Below, one piece after another: positions 1-8,097 of a stretch of DNA of 64,000 nucleotides. The position numbers were made by a program, and so were the translations under genes. The first letter of the stretch is position 1, and every line of letters starts with the position of its first letter. Below the pieces are notes generated by a model. That model did not search any database and had not been told where the DNA came from. It saw only the letters and a list, made by a program, of their open reading frames with translations. Where the stretch lies: contig NZ_OZ257126.1 in NCBI RefSeq assembly GCF_965278975.1, positions 1,240,001 through 1,304,000 on the forward strand. Reading direction: 5' to 3'. The stretch comes from Ferrovibrio sp965278975 (GTDB lineage: Bacteria; Pseudomonadota; Alphaproteobacteria; Ferrovibrionales; Ferrovibrionaceae).

Positions 1-1812
1 GGCAGAGGCCGGCCTTGAAACATTCACCGGCGCGGCAGCGGCCAGCCGTTCCGTGGTCACCGGCAGGAAAATGCGGATCGTGGTGCCTTCGCCCGGGGCA
101 CTCTGCACCCCGATGAAGCCCTGCGACTGGCGCACGAAGCCATGCACCATGCTCAGGCCCAGGCCGCTGCCCTGGCCGACCGGCTTGGTGGTGAAGAACG
201 GATCAAAGGCCCGCGCCATTACCTCCGGGCTCATGCCGCCGCCGGTATCGCTGACCGCGAACAGGGCATAGACGCGGTCCGGATCGGGATGCGCATCCTC
301 GCTGCCAAGGGCGAAGGCATCAACAAATCGGCCATAGACGCGATCAAGCGTCAGGGTCAGGCGACCGGCGCCATTGATCGCATCGCGCGCATTGATCGCC
401 AGATTAAGAATGGCATTGTCGAGTTGCGCAGGGTCCACCTTGACGCAGAGCGGCGAGCGGTCATAGGCCAGCACCACATCGATATTGCTGCCGAGCGTGC
501 GGCCCAGCATGTTGTGCAGGCTGGGCAGATGCGCCGCCAGATCAATCACCACCGGGCGCAAACTCTGGCGGCGACCGAAGGCCAGCAGGCGATGGGTCAG
601 TTCGCTGCCGCGCTCAGCGGCACTGATCGCGCTGCTGAGACAGCTTGACTGCTGCGGCGGCAGATCCTGCTCCTGCAGCAATTCCAGATTGCCGAGAATC
701 ACTGCCAGCATATTGTTGAAATCATGCGCGATGCCGCCGGTCAGCGCGCCAATGGCTTCCATCTTGTGCGCGTGGCGCAACTGCTCGGCCACCACATGGC
801 GTTCCGTGGTGTCCATCGACAGGCCAAGCCATTGCTCGATGCGGCCTTGCGCATCCAGTTCCGGCACGGCGCGCGATTCCATCCAGCGCCAGCCGCCTTC
901 GCCATCACTGATGCGGAATTCCCAGCGGATCGGCTCACGGCGGCGGAAGCCGGCCCGAATGATGCTGCGGACCGAGGCGCGGTCTTCGGGATGCACCACC
1001 TCTATCCATTCCGGGCTGCTCCAATCGGCTTTTGGCTCAGCTTTGCCGATGCGCAGCGGCGGATTGAAGCGGTAGCTCTCAAACCGGCCATCCGCGATCC
1101 AGACATTCTCCGTTGCGGCACGCAGTAGGGCGCGTAGCCGGCGGTCGCTTTCGCGCAAGGCCGCCTCGGCTTCCATCAGGTCGCGCACCGTCTCCGCCTC
1201 GGCCCGCATCGCCAGCCGCAGACGCACCACCACGATCACCAGCAGAAGGAAGACGCCGGCAATGGTGAAATAGAGGCGCAGTTGCAGCTTATCGAGCTGC
1301 TGGCTCTGGTGCCGGTGCACCAGTTCACTCAGCATTTCATGCTTCTGCTGCACACGCAGCAAGGCATTGCGCAGGGTGAAATCCGAACGCCAGCTGCCAT
1401 CGACACCGGCTTCCAGCGGGCGCATCGCCTCGCGCAACTGCCGCAGGTCGCGCTCCAGGTCCAGTACCGCCGTCTGTACGTCGCGCCGCACATCGTTGCG
1501 CATCAGGTCGATGGCGCTGTCGAGTTCATTGGTGCCGAGCCGCAGCAGCAGCATGATGCGGTCTCGGTCCGATTGCAGCGATTGTTCGTCGAGACTCAGC
1601 AACTGGGTCAGCCCCTGGGTCAGGTTGCTGGCCGAAATCTCCAGGGTGATGCGGCGCTCCTCGGTACTCGTCTGCAACTGCCGCTGCTCCAGGAACAGCC
1701 AGGCGAAGGCCACGCACAGCAATACCGGCAGCATCGCGGTGATCCAGAAGAACACCGCCGATGGCAGAGGCGGCTTGGGGCGCCGCCGGGTATCGGCAAA
1801 GAGATAAGCCAT
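1..1812 (-). CDS. PAS-domain membrane histidine kinase (3' end outside window)
   Basis: The frame is open from an ATG at 1812 down to base 1, giving at least 604 residues with no stop. Two membrane segments (about residues 20-42 and 178-198) bracket a helical extracytoplasmic sensor region. A PAS fold follows at about 240-345 (WMESRAVPELD, IEQWLGLSMD), then a HisKA domain with the phospho-acceptor in HDFNN (H about 363), an N box (NLAINARDAI), a G1 box (DTGGGMSPE) and a G2 region (GQGSGLGLSMVHGF). HDFNN is typical of kinases that often carry a C-terminal receiver domain. The frame is still open after the ATPase domain, so a hybrid kinase is possible but not visible here. No cognate regulator is adjacent, and the ligand is unknown. 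Confidence 0.93.
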   Translation of the reverse strand, partial: MAYLFADTRRRPKPPLPSAVFFWITAMLPVLLCVAFAWLFLEQRQLQTSTEERRITLEISASNLTQGLTQLLSLDEQSLQSDRDRIMLLLRLGTNELDSAIDLMRNDVRRDVQTAVLDLERDLRQLREAMRPLEAGVDGSWRSDFTLRNALLRVQQKHEMLSELVHRHQSQQLDKLQLRLYFTIAGVFLLLVIVVVRLRLAMRAEAETVRDLMEAEAALRESDRRLRALLRAATENVWIADGRFESYRFNPPLRIGKAEPKADWSSPEWIEVVHPEDRASVRSIIRAGFRRREPIRWEFRISDGEGGWRWMESRAVPELDAQGRIEQWLGLSMDTTERHVVAEQLRHAHKMEAIGALTGGIAHDFNNMLAVILGNLELLQEQDLPPQQSSCLSSAISAAERGSELTHRLLAFGRRQSLRPVVIDLAAHLPSLHNMLGRTLGSNIDVVLAYDRSPLCVKVDPAQLDNAILNLAINARDAINGAGRLTLTLDRVYGRFVDAFALGSEDAHPDPDRVYALFAVSDTGGGMSPEVMARAFDPFFTTKPVGQGSGLGLSMVHGFVRQSQGFIGVQSAPGEGTTIRIFLPVTTERLAAAAPVNVSRPASA

Positions 1813-2092
1813 GTGTCTGTTGCCGGCGCGGCAGCTATCGCCGCCTGCCCGCTATTGCCTGTGCCTGTGAATGGTTCCGGCAGCACCGGCCCCCGCCCCC
1901 TGGGGAGACGATCCGGCCCGCGCTGCGCTCACAAGGCGCAGGAATACTACCACTGGCGGGTCTTTGCCCTGTTATTTTCCGCTAAGCGTGCAACGGGTGA
2001 GCAAAAGCTAACGCTAGACACGCGCAGCACCAGCCTGGCGACCAGGGCTTAAGTGCCTGTGGTTGCTGCTATTTAAGCGTCGGCAGCGGGTA
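1813..2092. other. Intergenic gap, no gene seen
   Basis: This 280-bp gap lies between the start of the histidine kinase gene and the stop of fabI, both on the minus strand. It must hold the kinase promoter and the fabI 3' end. I saw no convincing coding frame, strong hairpin with a T run, or recognisable operator. Confidence 0.5.
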
Positions 2093-2908
2093 TTAAGCTT
2101 CGCCGCCGGCCAGATCGGCCGGGTTGGGCATGCCGAGCGCGTGGAAGCCGCTATCGACATGGATCACCTCGCCGGTGACGCCGCTGCCCAGATCGGAGAG
2201 CAGGAACAGCGCCGAGCCGCCGACTTCCTCAAGCGAGGCATTGCGGCGCAGCGGGCTGTGCTGGGCGGTGAACTTGAAGGTGGCGCGGGCCGAGCCGATG
2301 GCCGAGCCGGCCAGCGTGCGCATCGGGCCGGGCGACACGGCATTGACGCGGATATTCTGCGAACCCAGATCGACCGCGAGATAGCGTACGCTGGCTTCCA
2401 GCGCCGCCTTGGCCACGCCCATCACGTTGTAATTCGGCATCACGCGGGTGGAGCCTTCATAGGTCAGCGTGATCAGCGCGCCGCCTTCCGTCATATGCGG
2501 CACCGCGAGGCGCGCCACTTCGGTGAAGGAATAGCAGGAGATCAGCATCGAGCGGCTGAAATTGCTGCGCGTGGTGTTGAGATAGCGGCCCTTCAGCTCT
2601 TCCTTGTCGGAATAGGCGATGGCATGGACCACGAAATCGAGCCGACCGCCGAGTGCTGCGGCAGCACCATCGATGGCGCCCTTGAGGCTGGCCTCATCTT
2701 CCACGTCGCAGGGCAGCACCGCCTTGGCACCGACGCTTTCGGCCAGCGGCCGCACGCGGCGCTCGAAAGCCTCGCCCTGATAGGTGAAAGCCAGTTCGGC
2801 GCCATGCTGCGCCAGCATGGTGGCGATACCCCAGGCGATCGAGTGATCGTTGGCGACACCCATGATCAGGCCGCGTTTACCGGCCATCAGGCCGCGAATT
2901 TCCGACAT
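2093..2908 (-). CDS. fabI: Enoyl-[acyl-carrier-protein] reductase (NADH)
   Basis: 271 aa, the usual FabI length. It reduces the trans-2-enoyl-ACP double bond, the last step of each fatty acid elongation cycle, in the cytoplasm. The Rossmann N-terminus (GKRGLIMGVANDHSIAWG) is the FabI variant of the SDR nucleotide-binding loop. The catalytic pair is in the spaced Y-x6-K motif YNVMGVAK (Tyr about 157, Lys about 164). SPGPMRTLA and the C-terminal SGVTGEVIHVDSGFH are also FabI-like. It is the third gene of a fabA-fabB-fabI operon, 43 bp after fabB. A purine-rich GGAAAG lies just upstream of the ATG. Confidence 0.96.
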   Translation of the reverse strand: MSEIRGLMAGKRGLIMGVANDHSIAWGIATMLAQHGAELAFTYQGEAFERRVRPLAESVGAKAVLPCDVEDEASLKGAIDGAAAALGGRLDFVVHAIAYSDKEELKGRYLNTTRSNFSRSMLISCYSFTEVARLAVPHMTEGGALITLTYEGSTRVMPNYNVMGVAKAALEASVRYLAVDLGSQNIRVNAVSPGPMRTLAGSAIGSARATFKFTAQHSPLRRNASLEEVGGSALFLLSDLGSGVTGEVIHVDSGFHALGMPNPADLAGGEA

Positions 2909-2951
2909 GCAATGCTTTCCGGTTCTTCTTGGTTTTGCCGGTTGCGGTTTC

Positions 2952-4190
2952 TCAGGCGTCGTAGCGTTGGAACAGCAGCGTCGCGTTGGTGCCGCCGAAG
3001 CCGAAGGAATTCGACATCACGCGGTTCAACGTCACGCCATCGCGACGCTCGCGCACGATCGGGAAGCCTTCCGCGCCAGGATCGAGATTTTCGACATTGG
3101 CCGAGGCCGCGATAAAGTTGTTCTGCATCATCAGCAGCGAGTAGATCGCTTCCTGCACGCCCGCCGCGCCCAGCGAATGGCCGGTGAGCGACTTGGTGGA
3201 GCTGATCGGCGGCACGGCTTCGCCGAACACTTCGCGGATCGCCTTGAGTTCGGTGATATCGCCGGCCGGCGTGGAGGTGCCGTGGGTGTTGAGGTAATCC
3301 ACCGGCGCGTTATGGCCACGGTTGGCTTCATTCAGCGCCAGCTGCATGCAGCGCACCGCGCCTTCGCCAGACGGCGCGACCATGTCGGCGCCGTCCGAGG
3401 TGGCGCCATAGCCGACCAGCTCGGCATAGATCTTGGCGCCGCGTGCCTTGGCATGTTCCAGCTCTTCCAGCACCACGATGCCGCCGCCGCCGGCGATGAC
3501 GAAACCGTCGCGGTCCTTGTCATAGGCGCGCGAGGCACGCTCCGGCGTGGCATTGTAGGCCGACGACATCGCCGGCATGGCATCGAACAGGTTGGAGAGC
3601 GTCCAATCCAGTTCCTCGCCGCCGCCGGCAAACATCACATCCTGCTTGCCGAACTGGATCAGTTCGGCGGCGTTGCCGATGCAATGCGCCGAAGTCGAGC
3701 AGGCCGAGGAGATCGAGTAGCTGAGGCCCTTGATCTTGAACGCGGTGGAGAGCACTGCCGAGCAGGTGGACGACATGGCGCGCGGCACCATGAAGGGACC
3801 GATACGCTTCGGGCCGCCCTTCTCGCGGGTGATGTCGGCGGCCTGCACCAGATTGCGCGTCGAGGGGCCGCCGGAACCGACGATCAGGCCGGTGCGCGGG
3901 TTGATGATGTCGCGCTCTTCCAGGCCGCTATCGGCCAGGGCCTGCTCCATCGAGAGATAGGCATAGGCCGCGCCATCGCCCATGAAACGCTTCTGGCGGC
4001 GGTCGACGGCGGCTTCGAGATCGATCTTCACCGTGCCGCAGACCTGGCTGCGGAAGCCGAGCTTGGCATATTCCTCGGAGAACACGATGCCGGAACGGCC
4101 GAGCTGCAGGCTCTCGGTGACCTCGGCGGCATTGTTGCCGATCGAGGAGGCGATGCCGAGGCCGGTGACAACGACGCGGCGCATGGGCAT
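2952..4190 (-). CDS. fabB: 3-oxoacyl-ACP synthase I
   Basis: 412 aa from the ATG at 4190, close to E. coli FabB (about 406). It condenses malonyl-ACP with acyl-ACP and, with FabA, is needed for unsaturated fatty acid synthesis. Visible thiolase-fold landmarks are MRRVVVTGLGIASSIG at the N-terminus, the nucleophile Cys in SSACSTSAHCIGNA, and the two active-site His in NTHGTSTPAGD and TGHSLGAAG, followed by NSFGFGGTNA. The start is fixed by translational coupling: the fabA stop TGA and this ATG share one base (TGATG). An open frame continues upstream inside fabA but has no family similarity. Confidence 0.95.
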   Translation of the reverse strand: MPMRRVVVTGLGIASSIGNNAAEVTESLQLGRSGIVFSEEYAKLGFRSQVCGTVKIDLEAAVDRRQKRFMGDGAAYAYLSMEQALADSGLEERDIINPRTGLIVGSGGPSTRNLVQAADITREKGGPKRIGPFMVPRAMSSTCSAVLSTAFKIKGLSYSISSACSTSAHCIGNAAELIQFGKQDVMFAGGGEELDWTLSNLFDAMPAMSSAYNATPERASRAYDKDRDGFVIAGGGGIVVLEELEHAKARGAKIYAELVGYGATSDGADMVAPSGEGAVRCMQLALNEANRGHNAPVDYLNTHGTSTPAGDITELKAIREVFGEAVPPISSTKSLTGHSLGAAGVQEAIYSLLMMQNNFIAASANVENLDPGAEGFPIVRERRDGVTLNRVMSNSFGFGGTNATLLFQRYDA

Positions 4191-4717
4191 CAGGCTCCGG
4201 CCTGGGCGGCCATGCCGGCCGGGAATACGCCGACGCGCATGTCCTTGCACTCATAGGCCAGCTTGCCGTCGATATACATGCAGCCATCGGCAATCGCGAT
4301 GCCGAACTTGCGCAGCAGCAGCTTCTTGATATCGATCTGGAACGAGATCTTCTGCGATTCCGGCGTCACTTCGCCGGAGAACTTGACCTCGCCGACGCTC
4401 AAGGCGCGGCCCTTGCCCGGCGCCTTCATCCAGCCGAGGAAAAAGCCGACCAGCTGCCACATGGCATCGAGGCCGAGGCAGCCCGGCATCACCGGATCAT
4501 TCTCGAAATGGCACGGGAAGAACCACAGGTTGGGCTTGATATCCAGCTCGGCATGGATTTCGCCCTTGCCGTATTTGCCGCCCTCGGAAGCGATCTTCAG
4601 GATGCGGTCCAGCATCAGCATCGGCGGCAGCGGCAGGCGGGCATTGCCCTCGCCGAACAGCTTGCCATGGGCGCAATCCAGCAGGTCCTGATAGGTGTAG
4701 CTACTCTTCCGTTCCAC
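4190..4717 (-). CDS. fabA: 3-hydroxydecanoyl-ACP dehydratase/isomerase
   Basis: 175 aa from a GTG at 4717. FabA dehydrates 3-hydroxydecanoyl-ACP and isomerises trans-2 to cis-3-decenoyl-ACP, the branch point to unsaturated fatty acids. The hot-dog signature CHFENDPVMPGCLGLDAMW contains the catalytic His and Asp. GEVKFSGEV and ADGCMYIDGK follow. The GTG is chosen because GAGGAA lies 8 nt upstream and the N-terminus KSSYTYQDLLDCA then matches the family; the frame stays open far upstream but encodes nothing recognisable. It is the first gene of fabA-fabB-fabI, divergent from irr. This irr/fabA arrangement is familiar in alphaproteobacteria. Confidence 0.94.
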   Translation of the reverse strand: MERKSSYTYQDLLDCAHGKLFGEGNARLPLPPMLMLDRILKIASEGGKYGKGEIHAELDIKPNLWFFPCHFENDPVMPGCLGLDAMWQLVGFFLGWMKAPGKGRALSVGEVKFSGEVTPESQKISFQIDIKKLLLRKFGIAIADGCMYIDGKLAYECKDMRVGVFPAGMAAQAGA

Positions 4718-4878
4718 TGGCGGAATTCCTCGATTTTCGTAACGATTAGCCCGCCCTTCGGCGGTTGGGGCCTTCCCCTCAGCGTGTCCCGGATGCGCTC
4801 TACCCCGGGCGGCGCCGGCCACATTCGGGGGTACTTTAGTCATTGCCCCGCCGGGGGCAACAGTTTCGTTTCCTTTTG

Positions 4879-4892
4879 TAACACCTGTGTTA
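4879..4892. promoter_or_regulatory. Perfect inverted repeat in the fabA/irr divergent region
   Basis: TAACAC-CT-GTGTTA is a perfect 6-2-6 palindrome, 11 bp before the irr ATG. It overlaps a plausible -10 hexamer for irr (TTATAT at 4890-4895). It looks like an operator for irr and possibly the divergent fab operon. It does not match the Irr (ICE) consensus, so the binding protein is unknown. Confidence 0.5.
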
Positions 4893-4903
4893 TATCTGGG
4901 GGC

Positions 4904-5413
4904 ATGACGACGATGCGCAAGCCCTCCCCCGGTCAGTCCGGCCCGGGTCAGTCCGGCCCAGGCCAGTCCAGCGAGGGTCATGAGTTCCGCCATGACGCGA
5001 GCGCCACGGCCCCCGCCGTGGATGTGGCCGCGCGCCTGCGCCAATCCGGCCTGCGCACCACCCGCCAGCGCCTGACTTTGGCCGAAATCCTGTTCGCCGA
5101 TGGCTGCGACCGCCATGTGACGGCCGAAAGCCTGTTCGCTGCCGCCGCCTCCCGTGGCACCCGCCTGTCGCTGGCGACGGTCTATAACTGCCTGCACCAG
5201 TTCACCAATGCCGGCCTGCTGCGCATTGTGACAGTCGATTCGGGCCGCGCCTATTTCGACACCAATCTGGACCCGCATCACCATTTCTACTACGAGAAAT
5301 CGGGGGATTTGCGCGATATTCCGGCTGCCGATGTGTCGGTTTCCAGCCTGCCGGAGGCCCCCGAGGGCCAGCGCATCAGCCGCGTCGACGTTATTGTCCG
5401 CCTGGAAGGCTGA
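4904..5413 (+). CDS. irr: Irr-type iron/heme-responsive regulator, Fur superfamily
   Basis: 169 aa. In alphaproteobacteria Irr senses iron through heme status and acts as repressor or activator of heme, iron-storage and iron-sulfur genes. The winged helix spans about residues 38-110 (LRQSGLRTTRQRLTLAEIL, LSLATVYNCLHQF). The dimerisation domain has the Irr-type triple histidine DPHHHFY (His 125-127), and the CxxC zinc motifs of true Fur are absent. No N-terminal GCP heme motif is seen. The first 30 residues carry a low-complexity GQSGP repeat. A second ATG at 4913 is an alternative start. Divergent from fabA; a terminator follows and an Irr-type box precedes the next gene. Confidence 0.87.
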   Translation: MTTMRKPSPGQSGPGQSGPGQSSEGHEFRHDASATAPAVDVAARLRQSGLRTTRQRLTLAEILFADGCDRHVTAESLFAAAASRGTRLSLATVYNCLHQFTNAGLLRIVTVDSGRAYFDTNLDPHHHFYYEKSGDLRDIPAADVSVSSLPEAPEGQRISRVDVIVRLEG

Positions 5414-5416
5414 CGT

Positions 5417-5440
5417 TCAGGCCGTAACGGCCTGAGTTTT
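5417..5440 (+). terminator. Rho-independent terminator after irr
   Basis: The arms TCAGGCCG and CGGCCTGA (8 bp, perfect, loop TAA) are followed by GTTTT, starting 3 bp after the irr stop codon. This separates irr from the rubrerythrin promoter immediately downstream. Confidence 0.85.
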
Positions 5441-5441
5441 C

Positions 5442-5454
5442 TAGAATATTTCTA
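5442..5454 (+). promoter_or_regulatory. Probable Irr operator (ICE box) upstream of rubrerythrin
   Basis: TAGAA-TAT-TTCTA is a perfect 5-3-5 inverted repeat matching the core of the alphaproteobacterial Irr/ICE consensus (TTTAGAA-N3-TTCTAAA); the right side extends to TTCTAAA. It lies 7 bp upstream of a -35 hexamer, next to the irr gene itself. Rubrerythrin-type genes are known members of Irr regulons. A site upstream of -35 could serve repression or activation, and the sequence does not say which. Confidence 0.75.
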
Positions 5455-5461
5455 AAAAACC

Positions 5462-5489
5462 TTGACTGGGCAGCCTCCGGGTTCATAAT
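5462..5489 (+). promoter_or_regulatory. Sigma-70-type promoter of the rubrerythrin operon
   Basis: TTGACT (5462-5467), a 16-bp spacer and CATAAT (5484-5489) form a good housekeeping promoter about 90 bp before the rubrerythrin start. It sits directly downstream of the Irr-type box. Confidence 0.6.
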
Positions 5490-5578
5490 CCGGTGGTTCC
5501 TCGCGACCGTATCAGCGAGCCCCCTGCCGCCCCGGGCCCCAATTCCGGGACGGCTGTCACCAGCCTGGAGGAATAAAC

Positions 5579-5998
5579 ATGCCCGCTCTCAGTGGCACCA
5601 AGACCCATGGTAACCTGAAGGAAGCGTTTGCCGGCGAAAGCCAGGCCAACCGCCGCTACCTGTATTTCGCCCAGAAGGCCGACGTTGAAGGCTACAACGA
5701 CGTCGCCACCGTGTTCCGCTCCACCGCGGAAGGCGAGACCGGCCATGCCCATGGCCATCTCGAATTCCTCGCCGAAGTGGGCGACCCGGCCACCGGTGAG
5801 CCGATCGGCGGCACCGACCTGAACCTCAAGGCCGCCATCGCCGGCGAGACCCACGAGTACACCGATATGTACCCGGGCATGGCCAAGACCGCCCGCGAGG
5901 AAGGCTTCGACGAGATCGCCGAGTGGTTCGAGACTCTGGCGAAGGCCGAGAAGAGCCATGCCGGCCGCTTCCAGAAGGCGCTCGACGGCCTGGCCTGA
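5579..5998 (+). CDS. Rubrerythrin (ferritin-like diiron domain only)
   Basis: 139 aa. Rubrerythrins reduce hydrogen peroxide at a non-heme diiron site. The four-helix ferritin-like fold shows ligand residues E20 (AGESQANRRY), E53 and H56 (EGETGHAHGH), E90 (AGETHEY), E124 and H127 (AEKSHAGRF). The protein ends there and lacks the C-terminal rubredoxin Cys4 domain of classical rubrerythrin, so electrons must come from another protein. GGAGGAATAAAC precedes the ATG. It heads an operon with a multi-cluster Fe-S protein and a DUF3501 protein, which may provide the electron route (inference). The Irr box links it to iron status. Confidence 0.93.
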   Translation: MPALSGTKTHGNLKEAFAGESQANRRYLYFAQKADVEGYNDVATVFRSTAEGETGHAHGHLEFLAEVGDPATGEPIGGTDLNLKAAIAGETHEYTDMYPGMAKTAREEGFDEIAEWFETLAKAEKSHAGRFQKALDGLA

Positions 5999-6022
5999 GC
6001 CAGCCTGATGTGACGTGACTGC

Positions 6023-6050
6023 ATCCCGGACCAGCATGCTGGTCCGGGAT
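6023..6050 (+). other. Perfect 28-nt palindrome between rubrerythrin and Fe-S genes
   Basis: The sequence from 6023 to 6050 is a perfect inverted repeat of 14 bp per side with CATG at its centre. In RNA it would fold into a stable hairpin 25 nt after the rubrerythrin stop. There is no T run, so it is not a simple terminator. It may limit read-through or stabilise the rubrerythrin part of the message. Confidence 0.7.
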
Positions 6051-6103
6051 GATTCCGTTCGGACAAGTCAGACGCACCCAGCATAAATTCTGGAGGGCCG
6101 CGC

Positions 6104-7468
6104 ATGCGCGAAGGCAGCCTGGAAGCCCCGATCCGCCACAAGCTGGATTGGACCAATCCCGATTTCTACGACATGGAGAAGATCGACGCCGAGATGCGGC
6201 GCATCTTCGACATCTGCCATGGCTGCCGCCGCTGCTTCAATCTGTGCGATTCCTTCCCGCGGCTGTTCGACCTTGTCGATGCCGCGCCGAGCGAGGAGCT
6301 CGATACCGTCGACAGTAAGGATTTCAAGCCGGTCGTGGATGCCTGCACGCTCTGCGACCTGTGCTACATGACCAAGTGCCCCTATGTGCCGCCGCATGAA
6401 TTCAATCTGGACTTCCCGCATCTGATGCTGCGCTACCGCGCCGCCGAGCGGAAGCAGGGCCATGTTGATGCCATCGGCGACCAGCTGAGCCAGACCGACC
6501 GCAACGGCAAGCTGGCCGGCCTGGTGGCGCCGATTGCCAACTGGGCGTCGGACCGCTCGAACAATCTGACGCGGCCGATCATGGAGAAGGTGGCCGATAT
6601 CCACCGCGATGCCGAGCTGCCGAAATTCAATTCAAAGACCCTGGTGGCGCTGGCCAAGGCCGAGCCGGCGGCGGTGAACCGCGAAGCGCCGGGCTTCGGC
6701 AAGCGCAAGGCGGCCATCTACGCCACCTGCTTTGGCAACTACAACAATCCCGATATCGGTGTAGCTGCGCAGAAAATCCTGGCGCATAACGGCGTCGAAC
6801 TGCGTGTCGATTATCCCGGCTGCTGCGGCATGCCGCGCCTGGAACAGGGCGATATCGCCGATGTGGCCGAGAAGGCCCGCGTGGTAGCGGCTTTCTACGC
6901 GCCGCTGATCGATGAAGGCTATGACATCGTGGCTTTAGTGCCGTCCTGCGCGCTGATGCTGAAATTCGAATGGCCGCTGATCCTGCCCGATGATCCGCTG
7001 GTGAAGAAGCTGGCGCAGGCGACCTTCGACATCTCGGAATACATCGTCGATATCGCCAAGAAGGACGGCCTGGCGCCGGGCCTGAAGCCGCTGCAAGGCG
7101 GCGTGACGCTGCATCTCGCCTGCCATGCCCGCGCCCAGAACATGGGCAACAAGGCGGTGGACATGCTGAAACTGATCCCGGAGATGAAGCAGGGCAAGGA
7201 TCTCGCCGTGATCGAACGCTGCGCCGGCCATGGCGGCTCCTGGGGCGTGCGCAAGGAATTCTTCGACATCGGCATGAAAGTGGGCAAGCCGGTGATGCGC
7301 AGCGCCGTGAAGGAAAACAAGGCGCATATCGCTTCCGAATGTCCGCTCGCCGCCATCCATATCCGCCAGGGCATGGAGGCGGAAGGCAAGGGCAAGGACG
7401 GCTTCACGCTGCCGGAGAAAGCCGAGCATCCGGTGGAGCTGTTCGCCCGCGCCTACGGCCTGATCTGA
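6104..7468 (+). CDS. Cysteine-rich Fe-S oxidoreductase, HdrD/GlpC-like
   Basis: 454 aa. The N-terminal domain has two Cys4 motifs typical of 4Fe-4S clusters: C38-x2-C41-x2-C44-x3-C48 (CHGCRRCFNLC) and C81-x2-C84-x2-C87-x4-C92. The C-terminal half has CCG-type segments (YPGCCGMPRLEQGD, HLACHARAQNMG, ERCAGHGGSWG), as in heterodisulfide reductase subunit D and GlpC. It therefore probably transfers electrons at a cysteine-bound cluster; the partner is unknown. GGAGGG lies 7 nt before the ATG. It sits between rubrerythrin and a DUF3501 gene, a trio I recall from other alphaproteobacteria. A role as electron donor to rubrerythrin is inference. Confidence 0.85.
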   Translation: MREGSLEAPIRHKLDWTNPDFYDMEKIDAEMRRIFDICHGCRRCFNLCDSFPRLFDLVDAAPSEELDTVDSKDFKPVVDACTLCDLCYMTKCPYVPPHEFNLDFPHLMLRYRAAERKQGHVDAIGDQLSQTDRNGKLAGLVAPIANWASDRSNNLTRPIMEKVADIHRDAELPKFNSKTLVALAKAEPAAVNREAPGFGKRKAAIYATCFGNYNNPDIGVAAQKILAHNGVELRVDYPGCCGMPRLEQGDIADVAEKARVVAAFYAPLIDEGYDIVALVPSCALMLKFEWPLILPDDPLVKKLAQATFDISEYIVDIAKKDGLAPGLKPLQGGVTLHLACHARAQNMGNKAVDMLKLIPEMKQGKDLAVIERCAGHGGSWGVRKEFFDIGMKVGKPVMRSAVKENKAHIASECPLAAIHIRQGMEAEGKGKDGFTLPEKAEHPVELFARAYGLI

Positions 7469-7506
7469 CCGCCCTCACGTCCCGTTACCTGAAAGACGAC
7501 AAGTAC

Positions 7507-8097
7507 ATGGCTCCCCGCACCTCGCTCAGCCGCGCCGACATTCTGCCGATGGACGCCTTCATTACCGTGCGCAAGGAAAAGCGCGCCGAGGTGGTGGGGC
7601 TGAAAAAGCACCGCCGGGTTTCGCTCGGGCCGCATGCCACCTTCTATTTCGAGAATTTCGAAACCATGTGGTGGCAGATCCAGGAGATGCTCTACATCGA
7701 GAAGGGCGGCGAGGAGCAGATGGCAGACGAACTCGCCGCCTATGCCCCCCTGGTGCCGCGGGGCAGCGAACTGGTCGCCACCTTCATGCTGGAAATCGAC
7801 GAGCCGGTGCGCCGCGCCCGCGTGCTGGGCAGTCTCGGCGGCATCGACCAGCAGCTGTTTATCGAGGTGAACGGCCTGCGCAGCCAGGCGGTGCCGGAGG
7901 ATGATGCCGAGCGCAACCGCGAGGACGGCAAGACCTCCGCCGTGCATTTCCTGCGCTTCCCGCTCAGCCCCCAGCAGATCGCCGCCTTCCGCCAGCCCGG
8001 CGCCAAGATCCTGATCGGCTGCGAGCACCCCAATTACGGCCACCTCGCCATTGTCGGCGAAGCCACCCGCGAGGCCCTGGCCCGGGATTTCATTTAA
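7507..8097 (+). CDS. DUF3501 family protein
   Basis: 196 aa, soluble, no signal peptide. The N-terminus ILPMDAFITVRKEKRAEVV and FYFENFETMWWQIQEML are recognisable DUF3501 features. The biochemical role is unknown. The ATG at 7507 leaves 38 bp after the Fe-S protein, so it is probably cotranscribed with rubrerythrin and the Fe-S protein; a longer open frame begins inside the preceding gene but would overlap it heavily. The operon context suggests a part in peroxide or iron handling, which is inference. Confidence 0.75.
   Translation: MAPRTSLSRADILPMDAFITVRKEKRAEVVGLKKHRRVSLGPHATFYFENFETMWWQIQEMLYIEKGGEEQMADELAAYAPLVPRGSELVATFMLEIDEPVRRARVLGSLGGIDQQLFIEVNGLRSQAVPEDDAERNREDGKTSAVHFLRFPLSPQQIAAFRQPGAKILIGCEHPNYGHLAIVGEATREALARDFI

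Noticed and set aside
2850..4256. Long open frame on the plus strand opposite fabB and fabI
   Set aside because: It is antisense to two well-supported fab genes, its translation is rich in Arg/His/Gly with no family pattern, and GC-rich codon bias of the true genes explains its length.
4718..5284. Upstream in-frame extension of fabA across the irr region
   Set aside because: FabA similarity and a ribosome-binding site both point to the GTG at 4717. The extension overlaps irr and contains no homologous residues.
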